A DNA stretch of 64,000 nucleotides, from positions 15,559,982 to 15,623,981 of the forward strand of contig OX388314.1 of the NCBI GenBank assembly GCA_947579605.1, in the 5' to 3' direction. Shown piece after piece: positions 33,481 to 45,900 of the stretch. How positions within the stretch are numbered: position 1 is the stretch's first letter; each line of letters starts with the position of its first letter. Origin of the DNA: Athripsodes cinereus. Taxonomy: Eukaryota; Arthropoda; Insecta; Trichoptera; Leptoceridae. The notes beneath the pieces are model-generated. The model worked only from the letters and a program-made list of their open reading frames with translations. It was not told the DNA's origin and did no database searches. The translations under genes were made by a program, and so were the position numbers.

Positions 33481-34690
33481 TATGATGAAAGATTATAAGA
33501 TAAATGTATATTTAAAAAAGTATATGTATAAGAATATGAAAATAAAGAAGAAAAGCTATGAGATAAATTCAATTACATGTGAGTATTTTAGGATTGAGGG
33601 GAAAGGGAAAGGGAAGGGAATGATTTTGTTAAAAGATCTGAGTAACTTGAGTATGTTTTTATGGCGTTTAATTAAGTAAATACCTACCTACATACTAATT
33701 AGTAAAAAATATATCCCGTATTATTATTATTGTATCATTTATATTGTGCCGTTTTCAGGATTCAAATCATCTCGACGGCGAATTTATACTATTATATCAC
33801 ATTATAATTTATTTTTTTCTATTTTTACAACACGAAATTTGATTAAATATTATCGTCAAATTTTTTAATTATATTCAATTTGTATGTCTCTATTTTTAGT
33901 ATTTATTATTTTAACTTTAGCAAAGCAAACACTTAAAACAATAATATCAAATAAACTTCTCAGTATTTTAATAGGAATGTAAAAATAAATTAAATCAATT
34001 GGTGATTAACTATAATTTTGAAATTAAAAGACAGGTATCTATAAATATATTTTTCTGTAAGTTGTATTTCCTACCTATGTATTATTTTATGATTTTAGTT
34101 AATTTGCTCATGTCTAGACTAGATATATTTGTGATTTATAAAATCTCAACATTTTCAAATAAACTATTTCCTATTAACAAGTCTATCTTCGTCAATTTAT
34201 CTATTTTGTTTAGTAACATATTAATTTATTTATATTATGTCTACAAAGTTACGTATTGGTTATACTCAGAGTTGTTGCACCATCTACATTATTGATATAA
34301 AATGTGTGGTGCTCTACAGTTTCCATATATGAGTAGTACATAATATATATGTAATAGTTATGGGATATATGGATAATGGTTATTTCATGGTAACAAATAA
34401 TTAACAAAGAACATCATAATTGTTCATAAATGTTCAAATCGATTAGGGAACAGCTGAAGTGAAATAACATAAAGGCACTTGCTTCGTCGTCATATACTCA
34501 ATCATATTATGAAATATGTGCAAGCAATGAGCATCTCACTAAAACATACATTTGCTCGCAGTTTCAAGTAGTTATTTATTATTATTTAACACCCGAAGAG
34601 TATGATTAATTTAATAAATAATAACTCTGTTAATAAATCATTGAGGTATACGTGGTAAAATTACATGTTACATGACATCCAGAAAGATTG
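33481..34690. other. No gene seen
   Basis: AT-rich. The Phe/Leu/Tyr-rich frame at 33999-34295 is typical of chance AT-rich translation. Confidence 0.45.
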
Positions 34691-34876
34691 AAGCTTCGTT
34701 TTCAAATTGAAAGCACTCGTTCCAGTTTTTGAAATTTATCTGATACCCCTCTCGTGTTTAAGTATTAGGTACTCCCAACCATTCAGGTCTATTTTGACCC
34801 CATCCTTCATCGTGACCACGCCCTACGAGTTCCTCGTGATCACCTTTGACCCCTTCAACACCGATTCTAGATAGAA
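34691..34876 (+). other. GC-richer patch open on both strands, unidentified
   Basis: A plus-strand frame of about 60 codons without an ATG ends at 34876 (contains RSILTPSFIVTTPYEFLVIT). The minus strand is also open (contains GVKGDHEELVGRGHDEGWGQ). The base composition stands out from the flanks. I cannot tell coding from non-coding. A DR1-type nuclear receptor half-site pair, TCACCTTTGACCCC, lies at 34840-34853. Confidence 0.25.
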
Positions 34877-35766
34877 GTCAGTCCAGCGACTATACATAAA
34901 AAAACGACAATGCCACGAATCAAAATAAATTCAACGCCTTCAATAAGCTTCAATCTTAATCAGAGACGTACGGAAGAGGATCTTAATTAACGTAAACTTA
35001 AAAAAAAATTAGTAATTAATTATGAACAGCATCATAAAAAAATCTTTATAAATTTGTAGATTTATGTCTCGGCATAAGGAATGAAACTAAAGTATTGTAC
35101 ATCAGCCCTTCATAATTCAAAAATCATGTAAATTGTCGAAATACCTTTCAATTACAGCATAAATATTATGTAATTTTATGAATACAGGATTTGTGATATC
35201 ATAACTCGTACACACTGTTGTGTGAAAATTATAAATATCTCGTAATAATACATCAAATTATTGTTATGTTGGGTGTTCGTGATTTATATCTTGTGTATTG
35301 ATTGATTTTAAATTCACTCGGTTCGTCCCTGTTTAAATAGAGCCGGCATCATTAAAGGCTAACCCGAACCAAATTACATGTCGCGCACCGTACTATTAAG
35401 TTCATAAGATCAAATCTTCACAAACACTGGTCTTCTCGTAAAGTGCCGAAATAATACAACAACACACATATAAATGTACTACGTTGTGATCCCACGTCAC
35501 GTCAAATAGTAATTTTTTTTAGAGAAGTTTGTAAAAATGTGCAAAGTCATTACAATGATGTGTTTTCTATTAATAATTAGAAACATTGACATTACTGCTC
35601 ATTTCCTTTATGTTACTCATACCTACCAATAATATTATGCAAATATTTTGACAAACTATTCGTACGAATAAAAACAAAACATTTATCAAAATCGTTTATA
35701 AACAATTTTTTTTTTGTAATTCTATTTATCGTTAATATAATAATTATAAATTGTTGGCAAATTGTT

Positions 35767-36006
35767 GTGTCGGCGCCTACAGATTTAGACCATACTAACT
35801 CAAGTAAAGTGGGAGGATTCCTATTTGTAGGCTGTAACTACACGACTTTTCCGTGTAATATTGAGTATAGATTACCTAATAGACTTATTATAGAATCGAA
35901 TTCGATCAAAACGTTCGATAAGGAAGATACCTACTTCAAAGACCAAGATAAGTTCAATTTAGTACGTTTGAATGAAGTCGATGTTGGATCTAAAATTTCC
36001 CGATAA
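35767..36006 (+). CDS. Unidentified reading frame, possible exon or element fragment
   Basis: The open frame has no ATG start; the first usable codon is GTG at 35767. A possible acceptor CGCCTACAG ends at 35781 but lacks a pyrimidine tract. The product contains SKVGGFLFVGCNYTTFPCNI and ends in a charged stretch KEDTYFKDQDKFNLVRLNEV before the stop. Composition is less AT-biased than in neighbouring chance frames, with balanced charged residues. I recognise no family. It could be a decayed mobile-element ORF. Confidence 0.25.
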   Translation: MSAPTDLDHTNSSKVGGFLFVGCNYTTFPCNIEYRLPNRLIIESNSIKTFDKEDTYFKDQDKFNLVRLNEVDVGSKISR

Positions 36007-37414
36007 CCCGCGACATGAGATAAGATGGAGTATTATACCTTAATGATAAAATATTGCATCATAAAGAATATATATTGGTTATATTATTGATAATAACAAT
36101 TTTTCTTTAAGATTACGAAGACTGTGTTGAACTCATTAAGAGCAAAAACTACTGTTGATCTGACGCCCCTTTATCACGATTTTTGACCCCATATTATTAT
36201 AAAATATGCTCGAATTTAGTTTCTTTCAAAGGTTACCGCCGGTTCATACAAGAAACAAGGATGTGAATCTTTAAAGTGCACAATTTTTATAATTTAAATT
36301 AACCGTCTTAATTTCAACGTTCATTTTTAATGAACCCAAATACACCTACACTCCTTTAAACTTCCACATAAGATAAATAAAAGCTGAAGCAACGAGAGTC
36401 ATACGAGTACTTAGGATTATTTTACTAAAAATTCTACCCCTACTCTTAGACTACTGACCATAATTATTATGTACCAATAGTTAGTTACGTGTACTAAGTA
36501 ATTTTTTTTTGTGATTTCTGTCATTCTGTTTTCCACTAAAGCTTCCAATAATACTTTTTTTCTTTTTAAAGCACGCCATAGAAAATTCGCGTTAGGCTGT
36601 TTGTTGAACGCTGGACTCTACAAATCATTAAAAAAAATTAAGTGTCCTAAAAAATTGTTATAAACTTATTAACATAATATATTTATAGCTGTACACAATA
36701 ATGTACAAGTTTAATAAAAACTATTACAGTTGTTCTCATTATATGAGAATGGTTGAGAAATAATATCAGATCAAAGTTTGAATTTTTTTTGCCTAAAAAT
36801 ATAGAGGTGCATGTGATATTAAAATTTAATGTTGACATTTTGTGATTAAAAATAATATAATGACCTATTAATATTAAAAAAAAACACAGTAATAGCAATG
36901 AAAAAGAGGAAAATATATAATACGTTTTATAAATATCAACAAAGTAGTCTAGTGCTATAATATAGGTATGTGCTCAATGTTTTTATACTTCAAAGGGTAT
37001 CTTCATTGAATATACGAGCATTATTTATACAAATTATTTGTACCGTAAAAAATATGTACTTGGTTTGAATTCCATGCATCTGAAAAACGTTTCCAATAAT
37101 CTTAGAAGAAAAGTTTCGATAAAAGATAATGCAGTTAGCTTTTTATAGCTTAATTGAAAACCTGCAATAGTTATTTCTTTCCGGATATGACATTCGTCAA
37201 TATAAATGTTAATACGTGAAATGGTCTAAATTTTTCAACACTTGATTCATTAAGACAACAACTTCTACGTACTTACTTTATATGATTCATCACAGACATT
37301 TCACAGTATGAAAGCATAAATTGATACATATTATCTTCCAGCGGCGTTCCTTCCATACGTGCAAAAATGCAACGCATGCCCTAAAATAAATAAAATATCA
37401 TTAAACAGGTTATG
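36007..37414. other. No gene seen
   Basis: AT-rich and unrecognised on both strands. Confidence 0.45.
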
Positions 37415-37650
37415 TTAATAACTGTGTCGGTGTTTAGGTAGTAGAATTCCATATCGAAAAAATAAAACAGGTGTTTTATTCTACTAAAGATTTTATTTTG
37501 TGAGAGTGACGTCTTTCGTCTTATGAGGACATTGTCAATCATGTCATGAGGATTGACAATGTCCTCATAAGACGAAAGACGCCTCTCTCACAAAATAAAA
37601 TCTTTAGTAGAATAAAACACCTGTTTTATTTTTTCGATATATTAATAACT
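37415..37650. mobile_element. Foldback element with 90-bp near-perfect stem and 9-bp direct repeats
   Basis: Arms 37451-37540 and 37551-37640 are reverse complements with two mismatches in 90, around a 10-base loop. They include GACGTCTTTCGTCTTATGAG. A terminal block GTGTCGGTGTTTAGGTAGTA then GAATTCC (37424-37450) is present at the left only. TTAATAACT occurs at 37415-37423 and 37642-37650, immediately outside the asymmetric element. There is no open frame. A transcript would fold into a long hairpin RNA. A non-autonomous DNA transposon is the usual class, though the one-sided terminal block is unusual. Confidence 0.75.
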
Positions 37651-39430
37651 TTTACCTTGTTTTGAATCTTCCATCACGGCCACGAAACATTCCGCAGGAA
37701 CTTTAGTTTAGTCTTAACGTGAAAAGTAAATATCTATTCAAGACGTAAATCTTACAATATTCCATCTCTATCATCTCGTTTCGTTTACACAACGCGTGTA
37801 ATATCTTTTAAATTTCTCGCTCGCACTGTATCTCTTCCCTTTCAACGACATAAGGTCGTGTAGGTATAATGGAAATGATATTTCGCCGCGTGTTCAATAT
37901 TATGAGTATATATTTGTAACAATATTATATTATGAATAATGCAAAGAAATGAGACATATTTGTATTTGTGCTACTGTATTCAACTTTGTCAACAAATTTA
38001 CAACACTCACTTTTTATATCCCATTGAGATGAAATTTTGTAGTAACATCGATGTTGTAGGTACATGATAAGTTTTAGTTATGAGATATTATGTTGTAATT
38101 GGTTGATAATTTTCGAGTTCCTATCTAGAAAAATATGATCAATATGAAAAGTCTAGTCCCGCCACTGTTGTCTACCTATCTCTGTAGGGACATTAAGTAT
38201 TATTATATTATAATATGTATCATCTGTGATGATCTTTGGTTTAATGATAACACACTGATGCGTACATTCGTGCCACGCGATGTTCGTGTGAATAATTTAG
38301 GCGTGGTACTTTACCATCTAAGAATGAAATGCACTAGGGTTGTCAATCACTTTCACATCATACTCGTATCAGATTTAATTTTTCATGTAATATTACTTAG
38401 TACCTCGTAGTATTATGAATCACATGTTTTTTTTTTGTATCTCATAAATATCAGATAAAAAATATTTTATTCATTTGCTTATTTTAAGTTTGTAGATAGG
38501 TACCTAATTTGTATACAGTAATACCAACCTCACAACATCATGTTTGAACAGCATGTTAATCACTTTTTAAACAACATCTTATCCTGTCCCGTCACCCAGT
38601 TTCTACTGTGGAGTTGGCATAGAGAACCAATTTATGTAATCTAATCCAATTTAATATATATTTACACACTTCTTACACCTACTTCAAATTCATGTAAGTT
38701 TTCATTTTTGGGCGTCATATATCAATTTTTTTCGCTTCACGCGTCAAAACCATCGCAACTTAATTACATACCTACCTACATGTTATACACAACACTAATC
38801 TCGCATTCACCAGTTTTCTTACGAGACTCAATAAATTAAGAGAATAAATAAATTAATAAATTTTTGTTTTTGACAACCCTATATTGTGCCATACTGGAAT
38901 GCTCTGATATTAAACATAAAATGTATTATAAGATTCACCGCTCAAACATAATCTGGAGCATAATAATAATATAATATAATAATAATAATCATTTGATATT
39001 ATTATGTTGTGATGATCATTAATTGCGTGAGAACGTATGAAAGTTGCGCAATATTATTTATATCATTAAATTATGCCTACAAATACTTACATCTATGTGC
39101 ATCATTTGTACCCACAATACTTGGGATAAATTTCCCTCATGAATTCAGGAATAAAATAGGATTAGTATTCTATTTTACAAATTACACCCATAAATTCGGG
39201 AGAGCATTGTCCTAAGTTTTTTTTATTACTCTTAATATTATCATTATCTTATTTAAGTTAATTAGTTTGTGAATCAAATTCTTGTAATGAACATGAAAAT
39301 CGTCATCCCAATCCTATAAAAATTAACCCACTCAGCATTACAGTAAATTAATCTCTCAGGTGGGATAACCAACGGTTTAACTGCATTGAATTAACATACA
39401 TATCGTTTTCTTTGTACCGTAGATATATAT
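37651..39430. other. No gene seen
   Basis: The stretch at 37780-37860 is slightly richer in CpG but has no recognisable coding or promoter layout. The rest is AT-rich. Confidence 0.45.
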
Positions 39431-39643
39431 ATAATGAGTTACAATCCATTGGATTGGTCTGCAACGAGTTTGGTTTTTCTTCTCCATTCGTCTCTATTCT
39501 CAGCCAGTCTATTCAGCTCTACGTATGAGCCACAGTTCATATCACTCTTCAGTTGGTTCATATATGCGTCTCTTGGTCGGCCTCTGCCATTTGTCCCCTC
39601 GGTCTTACCCTCCGCGATGGCTATGAGACCAGGTTGCAAATAA
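39431..39643 (-). mobile_element. Family E LINE 3' end, coding fragment
   Basis: The minus-strand frame encodes IAEGKTEGTNGRGRPRDAYM then ELNRLAENRDEWRRKTKLVA, stop at 39439. EGKxEG..GRGRPR.....LK.D.....Y.EL..LA.NR.EWR is the C-terminal end of a reverse-transcriptase-bearing LINE protein. The 3' end GATTGTAACTCATTATATAT is shared with the copy at 58.9 kb. The upstream part is cut at the CAACCTGG junction. Confidence 0.7.
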
Positions 39644-40726
39644 AAAAAATTAATACTACTAAATAGACTAAAGTAAATAGTATTATCTTGATGTATAATT
39701 TCATTAGACTATTTCATAGAGAAGAAAATATTAATTTTATTACGATATAATATTATATAAGAAGAATCTATCAACGAAATGACCAAATCAATCAATCGGT
39801 GATAATATATCACTAGATCAATGATTTATCATATATCTCTTGATCATTTCCCACGATTTTTCAACCGCGTTATTATTATTATTATTATTGACACTGTATA
39901 TGAAACGTAAGTTGATTACGTCTATTGTTTGGAAAGAGGTCGAGAAAATTGTTTAGGAACATATATTTGAATTAACATGTTACTTAACACATATGATATA
40001 TGATTTAAATAGCAGAGATTTACAACAATTTGTAATGAATCATACTTACATGAAAAAAATATTTTAAAATACGTAGGCACTCTACTACACACATTGATTT
40101 ATCATCTAAATATTGTATTTATAAAAAAAAAAATCGAGATATTCATTACTAGGCACATATATTGCTCTATAAACCGGCGATACAGCTTCTAATAAAGATA
40201 TAAGTTTTTTGTTAATGCTCAACTTCGTTTTGTTAGAATGTCGTTAGGAGAATCATTAATTTATCGTATATATCATTCACTATATTATAACTTCAATATA
40301 GGGGGCGCTGTCTTCTTCGTGGACAGGAAAAGTACAAGGTTATATATTTTGGGTAGACCAAACTGATATTTAGAGCAAAAGGTATAAAGCTTTTTTTTAT
40401 TTTGGAATTTGATTTTGGTATTAATAATTAAAAAAAAAATGTTTTGTATTACTGTCCACAGTGTGTTGGTCTTTCTATTCTAACCGCATCCAGACAATGC
40501 ATTAATTAACCATAAATTTTTCGAACAATGAATAAAGAACTATTTGCATTATAAATAATAGTAGAAAATATCATTATTATTATTATTAATTTAATCATAG
40601 AGGAAGGTGTTAGTTCGGTAATGTAAACAAATCATATGTTACTAAGGAAGAAAAACGTTGTTGATATGTACAAAAGACAAGACTAGACAATATATTTAGT
40701 AAGTGCCTATATAGTTTATACCACTT
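39644..40726. other. No gene seen
   Basis: AT-rich and unrecognised. Confidence 0.45.
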
Positions 40727-41015
40727 TCTTTGTTTTTGGTATTATTATTTTCAATATCTATACCATTGCGGCACTTCCCACGTATAGAGTAACCAGTAGG
40801 CCATACCATTACAGCATATCCTACAATTGAGGTAGCCAGCAGGATATCTGAATATAACAAATATCCAATGTTTCTTATGACGTTCAAGATGGTTGACATG
40901 CTTGCATCTCATCAATGAATTGAAAATGTCATATCAAAGTCTTACTAATAAAATTCACGATCACCTACCTACCTTGTACAAAACACTCGAAAACTTACAA
41001 AAAAGTGTGATACCT
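40727..41015 (-). mobile_element. Family C retroposon with partly duplicated tail
   Basis: Antisense copy: GAGGTAGCCAGCAGGATATC, then GTTCAAGATGGTTGACATGC, and ACAAAACACTCGAAAACTTA near the 5' end. The tail block occurs twice (CACGTATAGAGTAACCAGTA near 40778 and AATTGAGGTAGCCAGCAGGA near 40825), so the tail is duplicated or one C tail is inserted next to another. Confidence 0.55.
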
Positions 41016-41634
41016 ATTTTTTGCATAGAACTCAACTACAAACATTTGTTTTTATTTTTTTATTTTAGTATCTACGTATTATTTTAATCATTTCTTGAAA
41101 TAGTTTATTTGTATTGAATTATTCGTAATAATAAAAAATAACTTATTTTCCTAAATGGATAAAAAAACAAAAATAATTCAGATTGAATATGAGGTACAGT
41201 AATTTATAAATCAATAAATTTTAATACATTATAATAGTAGTTTGTACTAGAAATTATATTTTTATGTGTTTAATGTCATACAAAAAGATATTTATGAATA
41301 TTTTTTGTCAGTATAAAAACAATATAATGTATAGGAAGCAATGGACTTTATTCGTCTATTGGAAACAAAGTCACATTTACATAATCTGTTATGAACATTT
41401 TTTTTACACAAACTGTTATAAATTTGTTAATTTTATCGATTTAGTACAATTAAAGCTTCATAAATCGATTTCATTTTGTCCTAAATTTGCCATTCTTGAA
41501 TAATAATTATTTTTTTGCTGCGTCGAATATTACGGTTTATCTTTTATGAACCAAGATTAATAGTATGTACAAAAATTGTACATTATTACCATGAGTAATA
41601 ATTTACTTGCGTTTTTTGTGTTCATAAAACTACT
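41016..41634. other. No gene seen
   Basis: AT-rich. The frame at 41264-41503 looks like chance sequence. Confidence 0.45.
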
Positions 41635-41795
41635 TTTTTTTGTATCTTCTTCTTATCCTTATTCATCTTTATCCTATTTATTTGGGGTCAGCTTTCCTGG
41701 TCCTTGTCCTCCAAGTTTTCTGGTCCCCTGCATCCTCCGAACGAAACTCTACCTCCCTCAGATCCCTGGCCATTGTGAAAATCCAGGTGGTTACT
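41635..41795 (-). mobile_element. LINE C-terminal fragment (…WRTRTRKADPK)
   Basis: On the minus strand from about 41790: ARDLREVEFRSEDAGDQKTW followed by RTRTRKADPK and a stop, then an AAG/GAA-rich tail. 'W+.RTR+ADPK stop' is a common LINE protein ending in insects. The fragment starts where the match to the flank TGAAAATCCAGGTGG begins. Confidence 0.55.
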
Positions 41796-41988
41796 GATAT
41801 TGCTTTTTTTTATCACACTTAGATATATATTTTTAAAATGATTTTATTTTCAACCCGTATAGAACCGTAAAAGAGGTTTTAAAAAATATAGTCCTGAAAT
41901 GAACAATCAAAATTTAATGTAATTACAAACTTTTATATCAATGAAACTGACATTTTAGAAACTTTAGTGAAGGCAAACATCGAAATTT

Positions 41989-42102
41989 CAGCGATGTGGT
42001 AAGACACGCATCGTGAATGTTTTAGTTTTCTATTTGCACGAAAAAGATGACATGTATGCTAATCACATGCTGTTTGTTTTCTGGTTGTGATGTCGTTATG
42101 GT
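41989..42102 (+). mobile_element. Family C fragment, decayed
   Basis: TTCAGCGATGTGGTAAGACA, CATCGTGAATGTTTTAGTTT and GTTGTGATGTCGTTATGGTA follow the order of family C blocks with many changes. Confidence 0.4.
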
Positions 42103-43185
42103 ACCTTTACTCTAATCTGAATCACATTTTAAACTAAAATTTATCTATTTATTTTATAAGTAGGTACCTGCTATAGCATTTTCTGTTTCACATTTGGTTA
42201 CTATCAGTCATAAAGTTTGTCTATGTCCTTAGAATAAATTATACCTAAACACTTAAATATTTAAGAATTCAATAAATCATTCAAATCCATGTTGCATTCA
42301 CTACAACACCTGCATAATATTACTCACATTAAATTATATTTTTCACATTATTTTCATAAAATAATCACATACGACAAATTACATTCGAATCCAATTATTA
42401 TTGTCTATACGTTGTATATTATTGTATGGTGATTTTGACACAAAATAAAAATGCATATTAAAAAAAAATCGCGTGTCTTAGTAAACATGTTGTGTTTGAT
42501 ATTATAAGTATTGTCAAATAATACGAAATAATATCTTTGTACTTCTACTCGAATATCGTGGGATTTTATCTAACTTTAAGTACAACCATTTCGTATTATA
42601 TGAATACCTACATACAATAATACCTTATTCTGTTTCTATACTACGTAGATATGTACGTACAATTCATGGTTAAGTATAGACTGTACTACAAGGTATATTT
42701 TATTTATCTATGTCCATTGTGTTATTATTTTATTTTATTTATACTTATTAATATCTTATGTGACATGTCATTTAAAAGCAGGTGAAGGTTGTGACGGTGA
42801 TTTGTGATAAACAATGAACCTTATTTTTATTGTTGTTCTTACTGCACTGTACCTTTTATGATATCGGAAACGACATAAATTCATATTTTTTTATTTGTTC
42901 ATACCAATAAATACTACATTGCACCGACACGTTATGTTAATTGTGAACACAGAAAAAAGTTATAAATGCAAATAATTATCTTATAATTATATGATAAACT
43001 TCTTAGTAAATAATTTATTTTCCTTTGTATGATTTTTTGCTTTACGATTTAGCTGCAAGAAATTTCATATTGTTTCGCGTATTTTGCAACATTTTTACTT
43101 ATACCATATATCGCAAAAAAACTGTATTCAATTTCTTTTAGTGTACCGATACCCAAGGCAAAAGTAATAATTAAATCTAACACTT
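42103..43185. other. No gene seen
   Basis: AT-rich and unrecognised. Confidence 0.45.
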
Positions 43186-43385
43186 TTTTTCTGTAAGTTT
43201 TCGGATGTCCTGTAAAAAACAGGTGTTCGAATAAAATTGTCAAAGAGACATTAAATGAATTCAATTCAATCACGTCATTCATTCTGAATGTTTTGATGAA
43301 GCGTCGAGGACAACTTGCTCTTAATTAGAGGCATTTATTTTACTGGCTACCTCACTTGTGGAAGATGCTGTGATTATACAGATAG
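43186..43385 (+). mobile_element. Family C retroposon
   Basis: TTTCTGTAAGTTTTCGGATG, CCTGTAAAAAACAGGTGTTC, TTCATTCTGAATGTTTTGAT, GTCGAGGACAACTTGC and CTGGCTACCTCACTTGTGGA appear in order. The extreme 5' end and TAG tail are missing. Confidence 0.65.
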
Positions 43386-44285
43386 ATGGAGAAAGAAATC
43401 AATGGGCACAAATTATTAAAGTGATGCTCCGTAAGGTATAGCTTTAGATATTGTCTTTGCAGTTGTAAGATATTATTATGATACCATAATACATGTTAAA
43501 ATAAATGATTGACAAGACAATATTCACACCATTGCCTTGTGCATGTAAGTATGTTACCTACTTTATAATATACCTATTACTGGACTAGCTAAGAGTAAAG
43601 GCTTTTTTTCGTTGAAATTTGGTAGAAATTTACTGTATTTTAAAACATGGATGATAAACCCAGATTTTTTTTCAACACAATTTTAAGTACTGTAATTAAA
43701 AATAACAAGTATTAAATATAAGGTCCCGTTTGTCTTAATGTTTTTATTTTCATTTAAGATTCTCTTCATATTTTGTTTGCAAATATTTATATTTATTTTT
43801 TGTTTATTCCACTAGATATTAATTTTTCTGATGATTGAAAGTCTCTTGTACGGTTTAAGTCTGCAAACCAACCATGAGCTGTAGATTTTCAGTAATATTT
43901 GGTACCTATTCGGTCCCATAAATCTCGCTTGAAAAATATAAAATGCTTCTGGTACATTTCAAAGCACCTACTTACTTGCTTGTTATTTTTTTTTATTTTG
44001 ACATCCTATCGTATATATCGAGAGGGACATCAAAAACGTAAATATAGCAAAAAAGATTCTCAAGTGACGCCGACCAGCCTTTGAAGCTGCCTATGCCCAC
44101 CGAGAAGATAAAAAAACATCAGAGATATTCAGAGGGAGTCTTCAATACAACGTACCTAATATTAAGGGTAGGGTGTAGCGCCGTAAGATTTCGAAAATGC
44201 GTTCTACGGTAGATTTCTCCCTCCGCGCGATCTGCATCTTCCCTTTCCCCGCTGTTGTTTCCTAGATACGAATTAAAATCTTTCG
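43386..44285. other. No gene; GC-richer patch at 44165-44260
   Basis: GGGTGTAGCGCCGTAAG and CTCCCTCCGCGCGATCTGCA mark a GC-richer patch next to the foldback element. It has no open frame of note, and I cannot name it. Confidence 0.4.
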
Positions 44286-44509
44286 AATTAATTTCTTATA
44301 ATTGAAAGGTAATTTGAAACAAGTGTTTCCTTCTACTATAAGTTGTTGATCACGAGAGAGACGTCTTTCGACTTATCAGGTCATTATCAATCTACTCTGA
44401 AAAGTCGAAAGACGTCTCTCTCGTGATAAATTACTTATAGTAGAAAGAAACACTTATTTCAAATTTCCTAATTATGGAATTCTACTGCGTGTGCACCGAC
44501 ACAATTAAT
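44286..44509. mobile_element. Foldback element, AGACGTCTTTCG family, second complete copy
   Basis: Element 44293-44502 between AATTAAT repeats (44286-44292, 44503-44509). The stem runs from AAATTTGAAATAAGTGTTTC-type sequence through CACGAGAGAGACGTCTTTCG to a loop near 44390. The right end has the terminal block GGAATTCTACTGCGTGTGCA then CCGACAC, the inverse of the left block at 37.4 kb. The left end lacks it, so both copies are one-sided in the same way. Confidence 0.7.
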
Positions 44510-44552
44510 ACAGTGCACCTACTTGCTGAAACCTTATATTTCGAGAAAACAT

Positions 44553-44770
44553 TTTTTGTATTCATCATCATCTCGAATCAACGCTCCTCTCGGGGGCACA
44601 GGGCAGAAACCAGCCTCCTCCACTCAGAGCGTCTCTGCACCCATTGCGTCACCTCTTTCCACGACATTCCCTGCTCTCTGATATCGTTGTCATAGGAACG
44701 GTGTATTGTGAAAGAGGGACGCCCGGGCTGACGGAACCCCTGCGGACGGACTGCGGACTTTTTGTATTCA
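44553..44770 (-). mobile_element. Family D element with perfect 12-bp target duplication
   Basis: Insert 44565-44758 between TTTTTGTATTCA repeats (44553-44564 and 44759-44770). A short CAT/ATC run marks the minus-strand tail at the left. The minus-strand sense is the RTE-like C-terminus (…RPSFTIHRSYDND…WR.LVSALCPREE-like). The 5' end lies at TCCGCAGTCCGTCCGCAGGG on the minus strand, almost the same point as in the 54.0 kb copy. Confidence 0.8.
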
Positions 44771-45183
44771 CGAGTATAGGTATTATTACTAACTTTGACA
44801 TGACGATGAGAAACCGTATTATCAAACTAAGTAGGTAAATAAAGTAATATCCCCAGCCTTGACGTCCAGTAATCATTATGAAGTTTACTTGCCCGCGTTG
44901 TTTTTTCCATGATAATAATACTACATACCTACCAACTACCATATATATATTTCACAGTAAGTACCTTGGTACATATCTAGTAATTACCTACTTCTCTATG
45001 TCTCCAGTACTCTGGTTAACTACTGACTGTTAGCAGAATGACGACAAATGTATCATACAGATAAATGAGTACACATATTTACTGAATTATACTCTTATTA
45101 TTGTTCAATCATTTGTTTGACATGCAATGTCCAAATGGTCAGATGTGCCACAAAGAACTGCTATTTTATACACATCTGATAAT
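44771..45183. other. No gene seen
   Basis: AT-rich, unrecognised. Confidence 0.45.
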
Positions 45184-45900
45184 ATTTTTTTTATTTTATT
45201 TTACATCAATATACGGCGTGAGCCTTTTACATGTTAACAAACATCAGAATAATAGACAACAAATACAAACATACACGATAATCAGAAATCACAAGTCAAA
45301 TATAAAATAATAAGTTATATAAAGAGTAATTAATTAATATAAAGCCAAAAAAGCAGTCAAAAATAAAATAATGCGAAACAGAAGTAAATCTAGAGTAATT
45401 AATTAATATCAAGTCAAAAAATAAAATAATATAAAACAGAAGTCGATGGGAAACAATAGGTCTACGGCAAATAAATCATTTATGTCAATACTAACAAGCA
45501 TGAATATGTCAATGAGAAATGAGAAATTCTCTGAAAAAATATACTGATATTCATATCACGAGAGATATAAGAACCTACGTATCTCGAATAATTATTTACA
45601 CATCGAATTGCATTTACACGGTGATTTTTAGAAGAACATATATTTGCTTCCCTCTTCTCTCTATAAAGCTCAGAAATATTACGAAAGTATGAAATATGAA
45701 AAAAAAAAACAGTATCAAAATAGGCGGCTTTTACACCCTTTATTTTATGTATCATGCTTTGTAAATTAAGCAAAGAAAGTTCACCTCTTACCCTGCATAA
45801 ATAATAAAACATTACATTTTTTACTTCATAAGAGACGACAAGAAATGTTTTTATGAATAAATAAATGATTATGTCATTGTTATTATTCATAGACATAAAA
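45184..45900 (-). mobile_element. Possible LINE 3' portion with a 138-residue frame
   Basis: A minus-strand frame (45896 to 45480) of 138 residues is unusually long for this DNA. Its centre reads RVRGELSLLNLQSMIHKIKG and RNISELYREKREANICSSKN, without a motif I can assign. Downstream on the minus strand is a non-coding stretch containing a ~70-bp imperfect direct repeat (GAGTAATTAATTAATATAAA at 45327 and again near 45395). A T-rich run at 45186-45200 could be the poly(A) end. The order (frame, 3' untranslated, A tail) suggests a LINE end, but the evidence is circumstantial. Confidence 0.3.
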
